Assembly: GCA_903847915.1 (NCBI GenBank)
Contig: CAINEW010000007.1
Coordinates: 1-33,447, forward strand
From: an uncultured bacterium
GTDB taxonomy: Bacteria > Patescibacteriota > Minisyncoccia > UBA6257 > GWB1-50-10
Reading direction: 5' to 3'
DNA: 33,447 nt
A program made the translations under genes and the position numbers. This document shows positions 8,929 to 17,600 of the stretch, in pieces; position 1 is the stretch's first letter, and each line of letters starts with the position of its first letter. The notes under the pieces are model-generated. The model was given only the letters and a program-made list of their open reading frames with translations. It did not search any database and was not told the DNA's origin.

Positions 8929-9914
8929 GATTCGTAGATATCTTTTGTGTTTTTAATATCTTCTTTGAGCATCTCACGAAGAAGTGATTTCCAATTATAA
9001 GTAGGACGCCATCCAAGCTTTCTAATTTTCTGCGCATCACCACGAAGATAGGGCACTTCGTTAGGACGGAAATATTTCTTGTCAATTACTACATATTTTT
9101 TCCAATCTCCGAGACCCACTTCTTTAAAACAAAATTCTAACGCCTCCTCAATACTATGAGTTTCTCCTGTTGCTACTACATAATCATCAGCTTTTTTTTG
9201 TTGCATCATAAGATGTATCGCATTGACATAATCTTTACTATGTCCCCAATCACGTTTAGCATAAATATTTCCCAATCGAATTTCTTTTTGTTTCCCATTT
9301 AAAATAAGTGCAATACCACGGGTAATTTTTCGAGTAACAAATATCTCGCCTCGACGAGGGCTTTCATGATTAAACAAAATTCCATTTACCGCAAAAAGAC
9401 CATATCCTTCTCGATAAATTCTTGTAAGATGAAAGGCAGCAACCTTTGAAACACCGTAAGGACTTTGTGGCCAAAACTCGGATCCTAATCCAAAAGGCGG
9501 CTTGCTCCGTGTAGCACCAAACATCTCAGAACTCGATGCCTGATAATATTTTGTGCGTGGGGCATGATAGCGAATATATTCAAGAATTCCCAAAGGACCT
9601 AGTGTATTTGTCCCAAGTGTGAACGAAGGAATATCAAATGAAATGCGCACATGACTCATGGCACCTAGATTATAAATCTCATCTGGCTTAAATTTTCCAA
9701 TAAGATTTGAAACAGAAACAGGATCAAGAAGATCTCCATATTCAGTATCAAATCTCTTGTTGTTATAAAGATGATTGATACGAGTTGTATTAAAGTGACT
9801 CGCACGACGAATCACACCAAGAACCTCGTATCCTTTTTCTAAAAGTAATTCAGCAAGATAACTCCCATCTTGTCCAGTAATCCCAGTAATAAGTGCTTTT
9901 TTTCTTTTATTCAT
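8925..9914 (-). CDS. gmd: GDP-mannose 4,6-dehydratase
   Basis: 330 residues from ATG 9914. An upstream TTG at 9944 would add ten residues and is unlikely, because the family starts right at the Rossmann strand (K-K-A-L-I-T-G-I-T-G-Q-D-G-S-Y-L-A-E). This is an extended short-chain dehydrogenase. The NADP-binding G-I-T-G-Q-D-G is at about 11-17, the catalytic S-S-S-E at about 127-130, and Y-G-V-S-K gives Tyr153 and Lys157. N-H-E-S-P-R-R-G-E is the GMD-specific substrate segment. The reaction is GDP-mannose to GDP-4-keto-6-deoxymannose, the branch point to GDP-fucose, GDP-rhamnose and GDP-perosamine. No GDP-fucose synthase is visible, while a DegT aminotransferase is, which points to perosamine. 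It is the first gene of the operon. Confidence 0.95.
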   Translation of the reverse strand: MNKRKKALITGITGQDGSYLAELLLEKGYEVLGVIRRASHFNTTRINHLYNNKRFDTEYGDLLDPVSVSNLIGKFKPDEIYNLGAMSHVRISFDIPSFTLGTNTLGPLGILEYIRYHAPRTKYYQASSSEMFGATRSKPPFGLGSEFWPQSPYGVSKVAAFHLTRIYREGYGLFAVNGILFNHESPRRGEIFVTRKITRGIALILNGKQKEIRLGNIYAKRDWGHSKDYVNAIHLMMQQKKADDYVVATGETHSIEEALEFCFKEVGLGDWKKYVVIDKKYFRPNEVPYLRGDAQKIRKLGWRPTYNWKSLLREMLKEDIKNTKDIYES

Positions 9915-9932
9915 AAAATAATGCTTCTGCAC

Positions 9933-9961
9933 AGCATACCACAAAGGTCATACAAATACAA
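9933..9961 (-). promoter_or_regulatory. Putative promoter of the gmd operon
   Basis: Read on the minus strand: TTGTAT (-35, 9961-9956), a 17-nt spacer and TATGCT (-10, 9938-9933), with TG one base upstream of the -10. The ATG at 9914 follows 18 nt after the -10. It lies in the only non-coding stretch between the gmd start and the insertion sequence. This is a match by eye only. Confidence 0.4.
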
Positions 9962-10002
9962 ACAAAAACGACCCTTATTGTGCTCTTATTATATTAAAAA
10001 TC

Positions 10003-10019
10003 GGCACTAGACTAGCAAA
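10003..10019 (+). repeat. Left terminal inverted repeat of the IS
   Basis: 17 bp, GGCACTAGACTAGCAAA, perfect complement of 10711-10727. A partly similar internal motif (GCTAAAGTCTAG, 10025-10036) follows directly and could be an extra transposase contact. Confidence 0.9.
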
Positions 10020-10039
10020 ATCATGCTAAAGTCTAGAAT

Positions 10040-10723
10040 ATGCCAGTAAAATACACACGATTCAAGAAAAACAAGGTTAATAAATTATTAAGGTGTTTTT
10101 GTACTTATTTAGGGGCAACACAAACAGCACAATTAACAGGTATCAATCGCAACACGGTGAATAATTGGTATCAAACATTCCGTAAAGCAATTGCTGAATT
10201 CCAAGAAACGCAAGTGAAGCAGTCATCAGGATCCTTTGAACTTGATAAATCATATTTTGGAGGCACAAGAAAGAAGCTCCATGCGAAAGATCGTAGAAAG
10301 CGAGGTCGAGGAGCAGAAAACAAAATACCGGTCTTTGGTATCAAAAAAAGAGATGATGGTTCTGTCTATACCAAAATCATAGAAAACGCTTCAAAACACA
10401 CGCTATTTCCTATCATCAAGGAGTTAGTCAACAAACATGATTCCATCATCTATACGGACAAATTCAGTACGTATGACGGGCTCGTGTTTGATGGCTACAA
10501 GCATTTTCGTATCAATCATTCCAAACAATATTCCAATCGAAAAGGAAATCATATCAACGGCATCGAAAACTTCTGGGCATTTTCAAAACAACGACTCTCA
10601 AAATTTCATGGACTTTCACGAAAAAACTTCTATTATCATCTCAAAGAATGTGAATTTCGCTACAACAAGAAACATGACATGATGAAGATATTACAGAGAG
10701 TTATTCACAGTTTGCTAGTCTAG
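10040..10723 (+). CDS. IS1595-family (ISXO2-like) transposase
   Basis: 227 residues. The N-terminal 55 residues contain a helix-turn-helix-like DNA-binding part (T-A-Q-L-T-G-I-N-R-N-T-V-N-N-W-Y). The catalytic ISXO2-like domain follows. F-E-L-D-K-S-Y-F-G-G supplies the first Asp, I-I-Y-T-D-K-F-S-T-Y the second Asp, and H-I-N-G-I-E-N-F-W-A-F-S-K the third acidic residue in the form usual for this family. H-I-N-G-I-E-N-F-W and R-L-x-K-F-x-G-L are very typical of IS1595/IS1016-type transposases. The gene fills the element and ends inside the right terminal repeat, with no frameshift or premature stop. It is one of the few plus-strand genes in the left half of the window, as expected for an insertion. 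Confidence 0.93.
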   Translation: MPVKYTRFKKNKVNKLLRCFCTYLGATQTAQLTGINRNTVNNWYQTFRKAIAEFQETQVKQSSGSFELDKSYFGGTRKKLHAKDRRKRGRGAENKIPVFGIKKRDDGSVYTKIIENASKHTLFPIIKELVNKHDSIIYTDKFSTYDGLVFDGYKHFRINHSKQYSNRKGNHINGIENFWAFSKQRLSKFHGLSRKNFYYHLKECEFRYNKKHDMMKILQRVIHSLLV

Positions 10724-10727
10724 TGCC
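10711..10727 (-). repeat. Right terminal inverted repeat of the IS
   Basis: 17 bp, perfect complement of 10003-10019. The transposase stop codon (TAG, 10721-10723) lies inside this repeat. The repeat also supplies the stop that ends the truncated flavoprotein frame on the other strand. Confidence 0.9.
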
Positions 10728-10813
10728 AAAATATTTTTCCCTGTATTTGCAAAATCAATCGCAAGACAATGTCCAACAATACCAGCCCCAACAATAATTA
10801 AGTCATACTGCAT
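10715..10813 (-). pseudogene. 5' stump of an FAD-dependent enzyme gene, cut by the IS
   Basis: From ATG at 10813 the minus strand encodes M-Q-Y-D-L-I-I-V-G-A-G-I-V-G followed by about 15 more residues (ending N-I-L), then reads into the IS repeat and stops at a TAG (10717-10715). The first 30 residues are the beta-alpha-beta dinucleotide-binding start (G-x-G-x-x-G) of an FAD protein. In a glycan cluster the best guess is UDP-galactopyranose mutase, but other flavoproteins begin the same way. The rest of the gene is not on the far side of the IS, where only about 90 bp separate the element from gmd. The remainder was therefore deleted, perhaps by recombination between IS copies. The stump has its own ATG 26 nt upstream of the GT4 stop. 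Confidence 0.65.
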
Positions 10814-10839
10814 AACAATATATTATAAATATATCGCCA

Positions 10840-12051
10840 TTAATTATTTATTACATGGCCCAAGGCGCTTAACAAACCTAAAACATCATTTTTATAATTA
10901 TATTGTTCTATAATAGAACGAGAACAAACACCGAAACTTTTTCTTTTTCTTTCATCTAACACAAGTTCAATAAGCATACTTGAAAATACATCGATATCCC
11001 CCACCGGAAAAACGAACCCGTTCTTCCCATGCTGAACAAGATCACCTCTACTTCCTACCATATCTGAGACTACAATTGGCAACCCAAAACACATTGCCTC
11101 ATTAACAACCACTCCCCACGTTTCTCCCACACCAGAAGACAACACAAATATATCCGAAAGAGCAAAATATTTTACTAAATCACGCTTATTTTGAAAACCA
11201 ACAAAGTATACATTTTTAAAATTATGAGATTTTACATACATCTCAAGATCTTCTCTTAAATCTCCATCTCCAACAAACACAAGAGCTGGAATTATATCTT
11301 TTTTATTTTTCTCTTGTAAATAAGAAAGAGTATGTTCATACGCCTTCAAAATATCAAATGGTCTTTTTTGCGAAACCAACCTTCCTACAAAAAGAATTAC
11401 TGGGCATCCCCTAATTTTAATATCTTCTTTGAGAACACTACGTTGCTCATTTAATGCTTCGCATGCCTGAAAAAGCTTGTCGTTGTTCGCCGCATAAGGA
11501 AAAAAGAAAAGTTTAGATTCTGGAATATGATAATAAGAATAAAATCTTTTATTTTCTTGTCCAATATATAAGAAGGCACTTATGTTTCTAAAAAGAAAAT
11601 TGAGAATAGGTTTTTTAATATTTTTTTTAATCTTACTTTTTAGAATTTCATGAGTAAGAGAGCTTTCGCTAAGTAAAAAAATGTGCGTTCCTAAAATAAT
11701 TGAACAAATAAAGGTGAGCCAGTTCGTAAAAGAATTCCAACCATTTACAAATACAACATCATATCTATTATATAAAAGCTCTTTTATAACACTTAGATTA
11801 ATTTGGCCAAAAAAATGATCAGACGGACAGAAAGAAAAGTTTTTTAGCACTATACATCTAAAACCATCAATAAGTGACTCTCCCCAATCAACACTAACTC
11901 CAAACGCAGGATCAAATCCCACCCTTATACCTCTATCACTTTGCAAATAGACTGTAAGATCAATATTTTTTTGTTGTGCAATTTCTCGGAAAAGTGCCGC
12001 ATTATTAGGGCCAATTTGAAATGTTAAAATAGCAAGTTTTATCTTTTTCAT
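10840..12051 (-). CDS. Glycosyltransferase family 4 (GT-B fold)
   Basis: 403 residues. The N-terminal half starts K-L-A-I-L-T-F-Q-I-G-P-N-N, an acceptor-side opening. The linker has F-F-P-Y-A-A-N-N-D, and the donor half begins V-I-L-F-V-G-R-L-V-S-Q-K-R-P. The E-x7-E motif is intact in G-E-T-W-G-V-V-V-N-E-A-M-C-F-G, followed by G-L-P-I-V-V-S-D and G-x-x-G-D-L-V. It is therefore a complete retaining glycosyltransferase working at the inner face of the membrane; donor and acceptor are unknown. It is separated from the gmd operon by the IS and the flavoprotein stump, which it may once have preceded in one transcription unit. ATG 12051 lies 39 nt from the TPR gene stop. Confidence 0.9.
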   Translation of the reverse strand: MKKIKLAILTFQIGPNNAALFREIAQQKNIDLTVYLQSDRGIRVGFDPAFGVSVDWGESLIDGFRCIVLKNFSFCPSDHFFGQINLSVIKELLYNRYDVVFVNGWNSFTNWLTFICSIILGTHIFLLSESSLTHEILKSKIKKNIKKPILNFLFRNISAFLYIGQENKRFYSYYHIPESKLFFFPYAANNDKLFQACEALNEQRSVLKEDIKIRGCPVILFVGRLVSQKRPFDILKAYEHTLSYLQEKNKKDIIPALVFVGDGDLREDLEMYVKSHNFKNVYFVGFQNKRDLVKYFALSDIFVLSSGVGETWGVVVNEAMCFGLPIVVSDMVGSRGDLVQHGKNGFVFPVGDIDVFSSMLIELVLDERKRKSFGVCSRSIIEQYNYKNDVLGLLSALGHVINN

Positions 12052-12090
12052 TATATTGATTCATCTTGTAAATCCTTTGCTATCTAAAAA

Positions 12091-12714
12091 TTATTTTTTA
12101 TCCTTTAAGTTTGGCATATTTGAATCTAAAAACGTTTTTATCTTAACATCGTCCGGCCATAAAGAGAATATCTTTTTTGCAATTAAAAGGGCATTCTCTA
12201 AATCATTATGAGAACGATAGAGGTCAAATACATTATAAAGCACAGGAGGAAGATCAGGTCCAAGCGTAAGAGCTTTCCGATAATATCCTTCAACCTTCTG
12301 ATAATCCTCTTGTCTGTGGTAAGTGCTCCAAAGAACACGATACATCTCACCAAGCGTCAACAAATGACGCACATTATTTTTATCCATCACATCTTCAATA
12401 TAACGAATAAGCTCTCTCCGTACTGCCTCTTGTTGGTTTTCTTGAGAAACAATTCGAGCGATATCATTACTCAAAAATTTTGCAACTTCTTCGTCACCCA
12501 CAGGAGAATAAAACAGAAGCGCATAATTAAATGTTTGTTCAAAATCTTGAATACTATGAACATTCCGCGCTTGCACAGTACGAAGTGCGGTAATATATCG
12601 TTGAGATTTTTTAAACGGTAAATACGATCCAAAATAAAGTGATAAAAGCGTCCCTATAATGAGTACTATTGAGCTAAAGAATAAAATAATATGCTTGAAA
12701 GTGAATGAGGACAT
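12091..12714 (-). CDS. Membrane-anchored TPR protein, partner of the O-antigen-ligase-like protein
   Basis: 207 residues from ATG 12714. The open frame extends to a TTG at 12885, but that part overlaps the next gene's end and reads as unrelated sequence, so the ATG just before the membrane helix is chosen. Residues about 6-30 (H-I-I-L-F-F-S-S-I-V-L-I-I-G-T-L-L-S-L-Y-F) form one transmembrane segment. The rest is helical. Residues about 115-195 contain two TPR-like units, for example Y-Q-K-V-E-G-Y-Y-R-K-A-L-T-L-G-P-D-L-P-P-V-L and N-A-L-L-I-A-K-K-I-F-S-L-W-P-D-D. In many parcubacteria a Wzy/WaaL-like protein is followed by, or fused to, such a TPR protein, so a scaffold role in glycan ligation or polymerisation is likely. 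Confidence 0.68.
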   Translation of the reverse strand: MSSFTFKHIILFFSSIVLIIGTLLSLYFGSYLPFKKSQRYITALRTVQARNVHSIQDFEQTFNYALLFYSPVGDEEVAKFLSNDIARIVSQENQQEAVRRELIRYIEDVMDKNNVRHLLTLGEMYRVLWSTYHRQEDYQKVEGYYRKALTLGPDLPPVLYNVFDLYRSHNDLENALLIAKKIFSLWPDDVKIKTFLDSNMPNLKDKK

Positions 12715-12764
12715 AATATAATAAATAACAAACGACAAATCATAAATAACTATCAAAATGAAAA

Positions 12765-13124
12765 TTACTTGCTCTTTTCTATAATTGCAGAAAATATTTT
12801 CTTTAACTCGGTCGCCTCTTTTGATAAAATACTGTTTTCTAATGAAATATTCTCTTTGTTCGTCGCGCCAATAAGCTCCAACCAATATACTGTTTCTTTT
12901 GCCTCTTTTCTCGAGATTTTGATTCGCATCACAAAATCTTTCTTCCCAAGAGCTTCATTGGCCTCAATATAATTTGCGCCAACAGATGCTGACGACCGAA
13001 TCACTTGCTTACTATATTCTATATTAGAAATTGTTTTTGGCAATTTCTTGCAAAACATTGCCACATTTTTTGCAAATGTGTAACTTCTTTTTTCTAAGTC
13101 ATATTCTTTTTTTTGTTCAATCAT
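12765..13124 (-). CDS. Four-helix-bundle protein (S23 / 23S rRNA intervening-sequence family)
   Basis: 119 residues, typical for this family. Features: K-R-S-Y-T-F-A-K-N-V near the start, then I-S-N-I-E-Y-S-K-Q-V-I-R-S-S-A-S-V-G-A-N-Y-I-E-A, the family signature (Q-x-x-R-S-x-x-S-x-x-x-N-x-x-E). It continues with F-x-x-R-I-K-I-S-R-K-E-A-K-E-T-x-Y-W-L and a final helix. Proteins of this fold were first noted inside rRNA intervening sequences and are frequent singletons in CPR genomes; their function is not established. The gene splits the O-antigen-ligase/TPR pair and is flanked on its upstream side by AT-rich sequence of low complexity, which fits insertion as a small mobile cassette. The family call is firm, the function open. 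Confidence 0.85.
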   Translation of the reverse strand: MIEQKKEYDLEKRSYTFAKNVAMFCKKLPKTISNIEYSKQVIRSSASVGANYIEANEALGKKDFVMRIKISRKEAKETVYWLELIGATNKENISLENSILSKEATELKKIFSAIIEKSK

Positions 13125-13164
13125 TTTTCTGTTTTTTGAAATATTGTGTATTGGTTATTGGAAC

Positions 13165-14523
13165 TTACTTATTATTTGAAGTTTGTAATTTGAAGTGTGG
13201 CGCTGAAAAAAGATATGTGGCAAATGCAAGGAATAAAAACACGTTAGTATAAATAGGAAGCACATCAAATAACACAAGACCCTGGATAAGATAAGCTACA
13301 GGAATACAAAGAATAATTGCTTTTACTGTTGACGAATATGAGCTAAAAACAGACGAAATATGATGATGACGAAAGAATAAAAAGAAGAAAACGCCAAACA
13401 TACTCAAAAAACTTAATAGCCCTAAAATACCCGTTTCTGCAAGAGAATCAAAAATAATGCTATGTGCTCTATCAAACCACGCACCAAACCCTTCGCTTGG
13501 CTTGAAATAAGCGGTATTAAAATGTGCGTCAAATACATGAATAAAATTCTCCGGTCCCCATCCAAGAAGTGGTCGCTCTTTGAATCCATCAATAGCACTC
13601 TTCCACATAATCGCACGATGCCCAAATGTTTCTGTCGTAAATGATATATCAAAAAGACGCGCCATAGGTAATTTTTGAATAAAAACACTTTGTTTGAAAT
13701 AAATTCCCGTACCAAAGACGATTAAAACAGCTGCAAGAGCACCCAAAATCCATTTACGAGCCATAGAATGACGAAATGCCATATAGAACCCACTCACACA
13801 CAAAGCGCCAATAAGACCTAATAAAGCCCCACGCGTTGCAGCAAAAATAAACACTGTAAGCAACCCACCTGAAAGAATATAAAGAATAATTGGCACAAAA
13901 GAAAACAACTTGTTGCGATAGCGCGAAAGAATAATATATCCCGCATAAAAAAGTGAAAATAAGATATATGCTGCCACATACGCAGAATTACCAATAGAAC
14001 CCTGAAAACGGAATCCTTGATCAGTAAATGGTGCACCAATAAATCCTCTTGTACCTAGTCCAGCAAAAACTCCATATACACTCATAAATATGGCACCAAA
14101 AAACACAAATCCAAATATCTTTCTCCAATCCTTTTCTTCTTGAAAAAGATAAGTAAGTAAGAGGAAAAATATATATAGATGAATCACCTGAATACCCCCC
14201 TCTCCACGTTCAAAATTAGACCAAAAAGAAAAATGGGGGTCTACTCCAAAAAAACATGCCAAGAGAAACATGAGCGTAAATACACTCACCGCAATTACAA
14301 GAGGATGACGAAACAGTATCAAAAAACGATCGGTAATAACCGACAATTCTTTAGAAAACATCACGCCACATAAAAACGCGATAAGCGCCAAATCAATACA
14401 TACACGAAACCACACATACTTCCCCACAATAAAAGGAAAAAGGGTTGAAGGTGTCACAATCGCCACACTTAATATTGACGCAAATAGGAAAAACCTAGAA
14501 AGCTTAAAATAATTAAATGACAT
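13165..14523 (-). CDS. O-antigen ligase / Wzy-like polytopic membrane protein
   Basis: 452 residues from ATG 14523. An ATG at 14547 in frame would add eight residues, but a good promoter (14537-14565) places the transcription start after it. About 11-12 hydrophobic segments are visible. The long external loop ends in W-F-D-R-A-H-S-I-I-F-D-S-L-A-E-T-G-I-L-G-L-L, the Wzy_C signature of O-antigen ligases and polymerases (H-N/S-x-x-L/I ... E-T-G-x-x-G). It is preceded by G-W-G-P-E-N-F. Arg-rich charges in periplasmic loops are also usual. It probably transfers or polymerises undecaprenyl-linked glycan at the outer face of the membrane. The partner TPR gene lies two genes downstream. Confidence 0.85.
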   Translation of the reverse strand: MSFNYFKLSRFFLFASILSVAIVTPSTLFPFIVGKYVWFRVCIDLALIAFLCGVMFSKELSVITDRFLILFRHPLVIAVSVFTLMFLLACFFGVDPHFSFWSNFERGEGGIQVIHLYIFFLLLTYLFQEEKDWRKIFGFVFFGAIFMSVYGVFAGLGTRGFIGAPFTDQGFRFQGSIGNSAYVAAYILFSLFYAGYIILSRYRNKLFSFVPIILYILSGGLLTVFIFAATRGALLGLIGALCVSGFYMAFRHSMARKWILGALAAVLIVFGTGIYFKQSVFIQKLPMARLFDISFTTETFGHRAIMWKSAIDGFKERPLLGWGPENFIHVFDAHFNTAYFKPSEGFGAWFDRAHSIIFDSLAETGILGLLSFLSMFGVFFFLFFRHHHISSVFSSYSSTVKAIILCIPVAYLIQGLVLFDVLPIYTNVFLFLAFATYLFSAPHFKLQTSNNK

Positions 14524-14536
14524 TTGAATACTTAAG

Positions 14537-14565
14537 AGTATACCCATCTATCTCTAAAAACTCAA
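14537..14565 (-). promoter_or_regulatory. Promoter of the O-antigen-ligase-like gene
   Basis: Minus strand: TTGAGT (-35, 14565-14560), 17-nt spacer, TATACT (-10, 14542-14537). The -35 box overlaps the base of the terminator of the preceding gene. The -10 ends 13 nt before ATG 14523, so the mRNA would have a leader of only about 6 nt. Confidence 0.55.
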
Positions 14566-14602
14566 ACCCCTCCCTACTTTTTGAAAAGTAGGGAGGGGTG
14601 AG
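14556..14602 (-). terminator. Rho-independent terminator of the 1136-residue surface-protein gene
   Basis: Perfect 15-bp stem (CCCCTCCCTACTTTT at 14567-14581 and its complement at 14584-14598) with a 2-nt loop, extended by CTCA/TGAG. On the minus strand it is followed by a T5 run (14560-14556). It lies about 60 nt after the surface-protein stop codon. The stem sequence is closely related to palindromes at 18094/18370 and 22428. Confidence 0.8.
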
Positions 14603-14658
14603 TTTTCTCTTAATTCTCACAAGAGAACTAAGACCAATTTGTGTTATTGGGAAACAAA

Positions 14659-17600
14659 CTAGCTGCTTGCGGTGACCGCTCCCAATGATGGAGTGCCATC
14701 CACATACAAATCAGTAATGATATCAGAAATATCTGAGTCAGCATTACCAGAATAACCAAGATCTGCCTCATCCACACTAAAGAGGATGTTACCCAACGCG
14801 CTCACAGAGAATTGGAACGTGTTGTTGTTTACCGCTGCACCAGTCGTTTTAATTGTGATGTATCTCCATGATCCACCATCAATTTTACGATTTGCCGCAG
14901 AAACAGAGCTAAGATCAAAGTCTATTGTAGAAGAAGCACCAGTCGAAAATGTTGTTGATGAGTTTGGATAATCAACAGACACATCGCTTTCACCGCCACC
15001 CATTGCAGAAGCGTTCATATCGAACGTCAAAGTCGCCGTTGCTGAACCACCATTTGCAAACCTCATCACTGAGGACGATGCAATATAAACAGGAGCTGAG
15101 CCATTGTTGGTAATCTTGAATGCCGCAATTGATTGTCCACTACCAGTTCCTACTGTTCGAGCTGAACCCCAATTCGAAGAAGCAGGAGCAATAGTAACAG
15201 TACTTGGAACAACATAAGAAATACCAGTTGCAGTTGGAGTTCCTGTTTTGGTTGCAGTCGTACCTGCAGTAACAGATCCTTTAGTCGCGATATCACCCGT
15301 AGAGGATGCGATCATAAACTTAAAGTTGTCACCCAAAATGGTAGAACCTCCTGCCGCCACATCTGCCTTTACATAAATCGTCACACCTGTCGCCGGCACT
15401 GGTGCCGAAAGAAGGTTGTCCGATGCTGTGAAGGTAATGGTACATTGGCTTGGATTACATGCATCAAATTGTGATGCTTGCGCAAATGGAGTAACTGCAG
15501 AACTCTCATACAAACGGATGTTGGTAAGAGTAGTTGATGCTAAACCGTTTGCAGAAGTCGTTGCAGTAATCTTCAAGCTCGTAATTTTCTGCGACTCAAA
15601 TTGTGAAGTCAATTTGAATGCAAAATACGTACCATTTGAAGTTCCTGCGCTTACCACTTGATTGGTAGAAGGTGAAGCACCACTACCAGAAACCAAGGAA
15701 AGGGTAAGCGTACCTGCTGAAACATGTGTCATCATCTGTCCGCTTCCTCCATAAGTAATATCAGTACCGTGTGTCAAGCTGTTTCCAGTTGTCACACCAG
15801 TCGCGACAATTGCACCAGAAGAAGACGCGATATTGAACGTGCTTGTAGAAGCTGTTCCGGATAATGCATCAGCTTTCAAGTGAATGGTAACAGGTGTTGC
15901 ACGAGTTACCGTAATCGGAGTTGAGAAGCTGAACGTAACCGTTGATGCGTTTGTTGCAGTACTTGCTGAGGTAACAAGTGGAGTCGTGTCAGAATCCTTA
16001 TACATCACCAAGTTAGATACATTAGTCGGAGTAGGACCAGTGTGAGTAACAATGATAGTTGATACTTTCACGTCTTCACCTCCTGACTGTGCATTAAGTT
16101 GGAATGTTGCATACTCATAACCATTCGTACCACCCACTACTGAGTTTGCTACAGGAGTAGTAAGTGTTGTCACAGCAAGTTTTGCTGCTTTCACACCAAT
16201 TGCAAGACCATCGATCGCAGAAGTATTAAGTCCTGTATCGCTGTCGCTCAAAAGATCTCCAGAAACTAATCGTTTTACTTGGATCAAATCCATGTTATTC
16301 ACAAAGTATGAATCCGAAGCTGTTGCGGTAGAGTTCACAGAAACCTCAACCTGAATGGTGTTATTTACTCCTGCAGTAAGCACCGGGTAAGACGAGAGAG
16401 TTACCGTTCGTGCTGTACCGTTTGCATTCCAAGAAGAAGCACCTTCGCTGTAAACGATTGCATCGTTTACTTTCACAAAAACTGTCCCAGTCAAGACAAT
16501 AGATGCTGCATCTTGATCAAGACCGAAGCTAATCTGACGAAGTTCATAATTTTCGCCAGTTGGCTTCGCATTGTATTTTGCCAACACAATGTTATTGGAT
16601 CCAGGAACCACTGACGAAGACGGAGAATCCGCCGCAAGCGTCAATGTAACCGTTCCTGCGCCAATGGTTGTTTGGTTATACGCATTTCCAATTGGGAAAG
16701 TTGTATCGGGCGAACCTCCTACTGGAAGAACAGACACTCCTGTGGTTGCACCACGGAAATCAACATCATAGTTGTTATAGACCACGAGTTTGATTGTCTT
16801 TGTTGTTCCACCGATTAACTTTGCTTTAATAGTAAAGTTTTTCGTAAGTCCCTTATCAATCGTGTAAGGACTTGCAGAAAGATCAAAAGTTACCCATGCG
16901 CCTGAAGGTTGTGCGGTCGCAAGAACCGTGCCATCTTGAGCAACAAGTTGCACATCGGCATAATCCTTGTCAGTCGCATTGCCATAGTTATACAAGGTCC
17001 ACTTATAGATCTTCAACGCTTCGTTAGAAGAGTTTTCTGTCACACTAAATTTCGTAATTTCCTGTGAGCCGACCAAATCCACACTAAGTGTAGAAGAGCC
17101 AGTTGAGGTCAATACGGTGATTGTGCTTGATGCGAGTGCACTTGAGCCACTCACAATCTGCATGGTCGCGCCCGCAAGCGGGAAGCTTCCAGAGATTGCG
17201 GTCGTATCTGCACTAATTGCAGAAACAGACGCAAGTGAGAACATCACAGAACCACTTGATGCGCCTACCGCAAGGTTAAACCGAACAGTAAGAGATTTTG
17301 TGGTTCCTGCTGCAATCGTGAGAGGAGATGAACCAAATGTAATGTAAACAGTGTTATCCGCATTGATCGAAGAAATTACTTGACCATAACGAACACCCAT
17401 TTCATCCACTACATCTACTCCAGAAATATTGGAGTTAGTAACAAATCCACCTTTTGCAACAGTAAGAGCATTAACTTTCACGGTTTTGGACCCCGCTGAC
17501 AACTTAACCTTAAGGGCTGGGTTGAATGCAGTTCCAGAACCAATAATCATCGCAGAAGGAGAATCAGATGCTACAGAAACCTGAAGATCGGTTCCTGTTG

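Larger units (their letters stand above)
10003..10727 (+). mobile_element. IS1595-family insertion sequence (IS1016-like size)
   Basis: 725-bp element bounded by perfect 17-bp terminal inverted repeats: GGCACTAGACTAGCAAA at 10003-10019 and its exact complement at 10711-10727. It carries one transposase gene reading from left to right. Length, terminal repeats and single ORF agree with the short members of the IS1595 family. That family normally leaves an 8-bp target duplication, but the flanking octamers (TAAAAATC and AAAATATT) do not match. The element therefore probably sits at a rearranged junction rather than at a fresh insertion. The intact ORF and perfect ends suggest it is recent and potentially active. 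Confidence 0.92.

Noticed and set aside
12715-12885. N-terminal extension of the TPR protein from a TTG start
   Set aside because: It overlaps the end of the four-helix-bundle gene, and the ATG at 12714 directly precedes the membrane helix.
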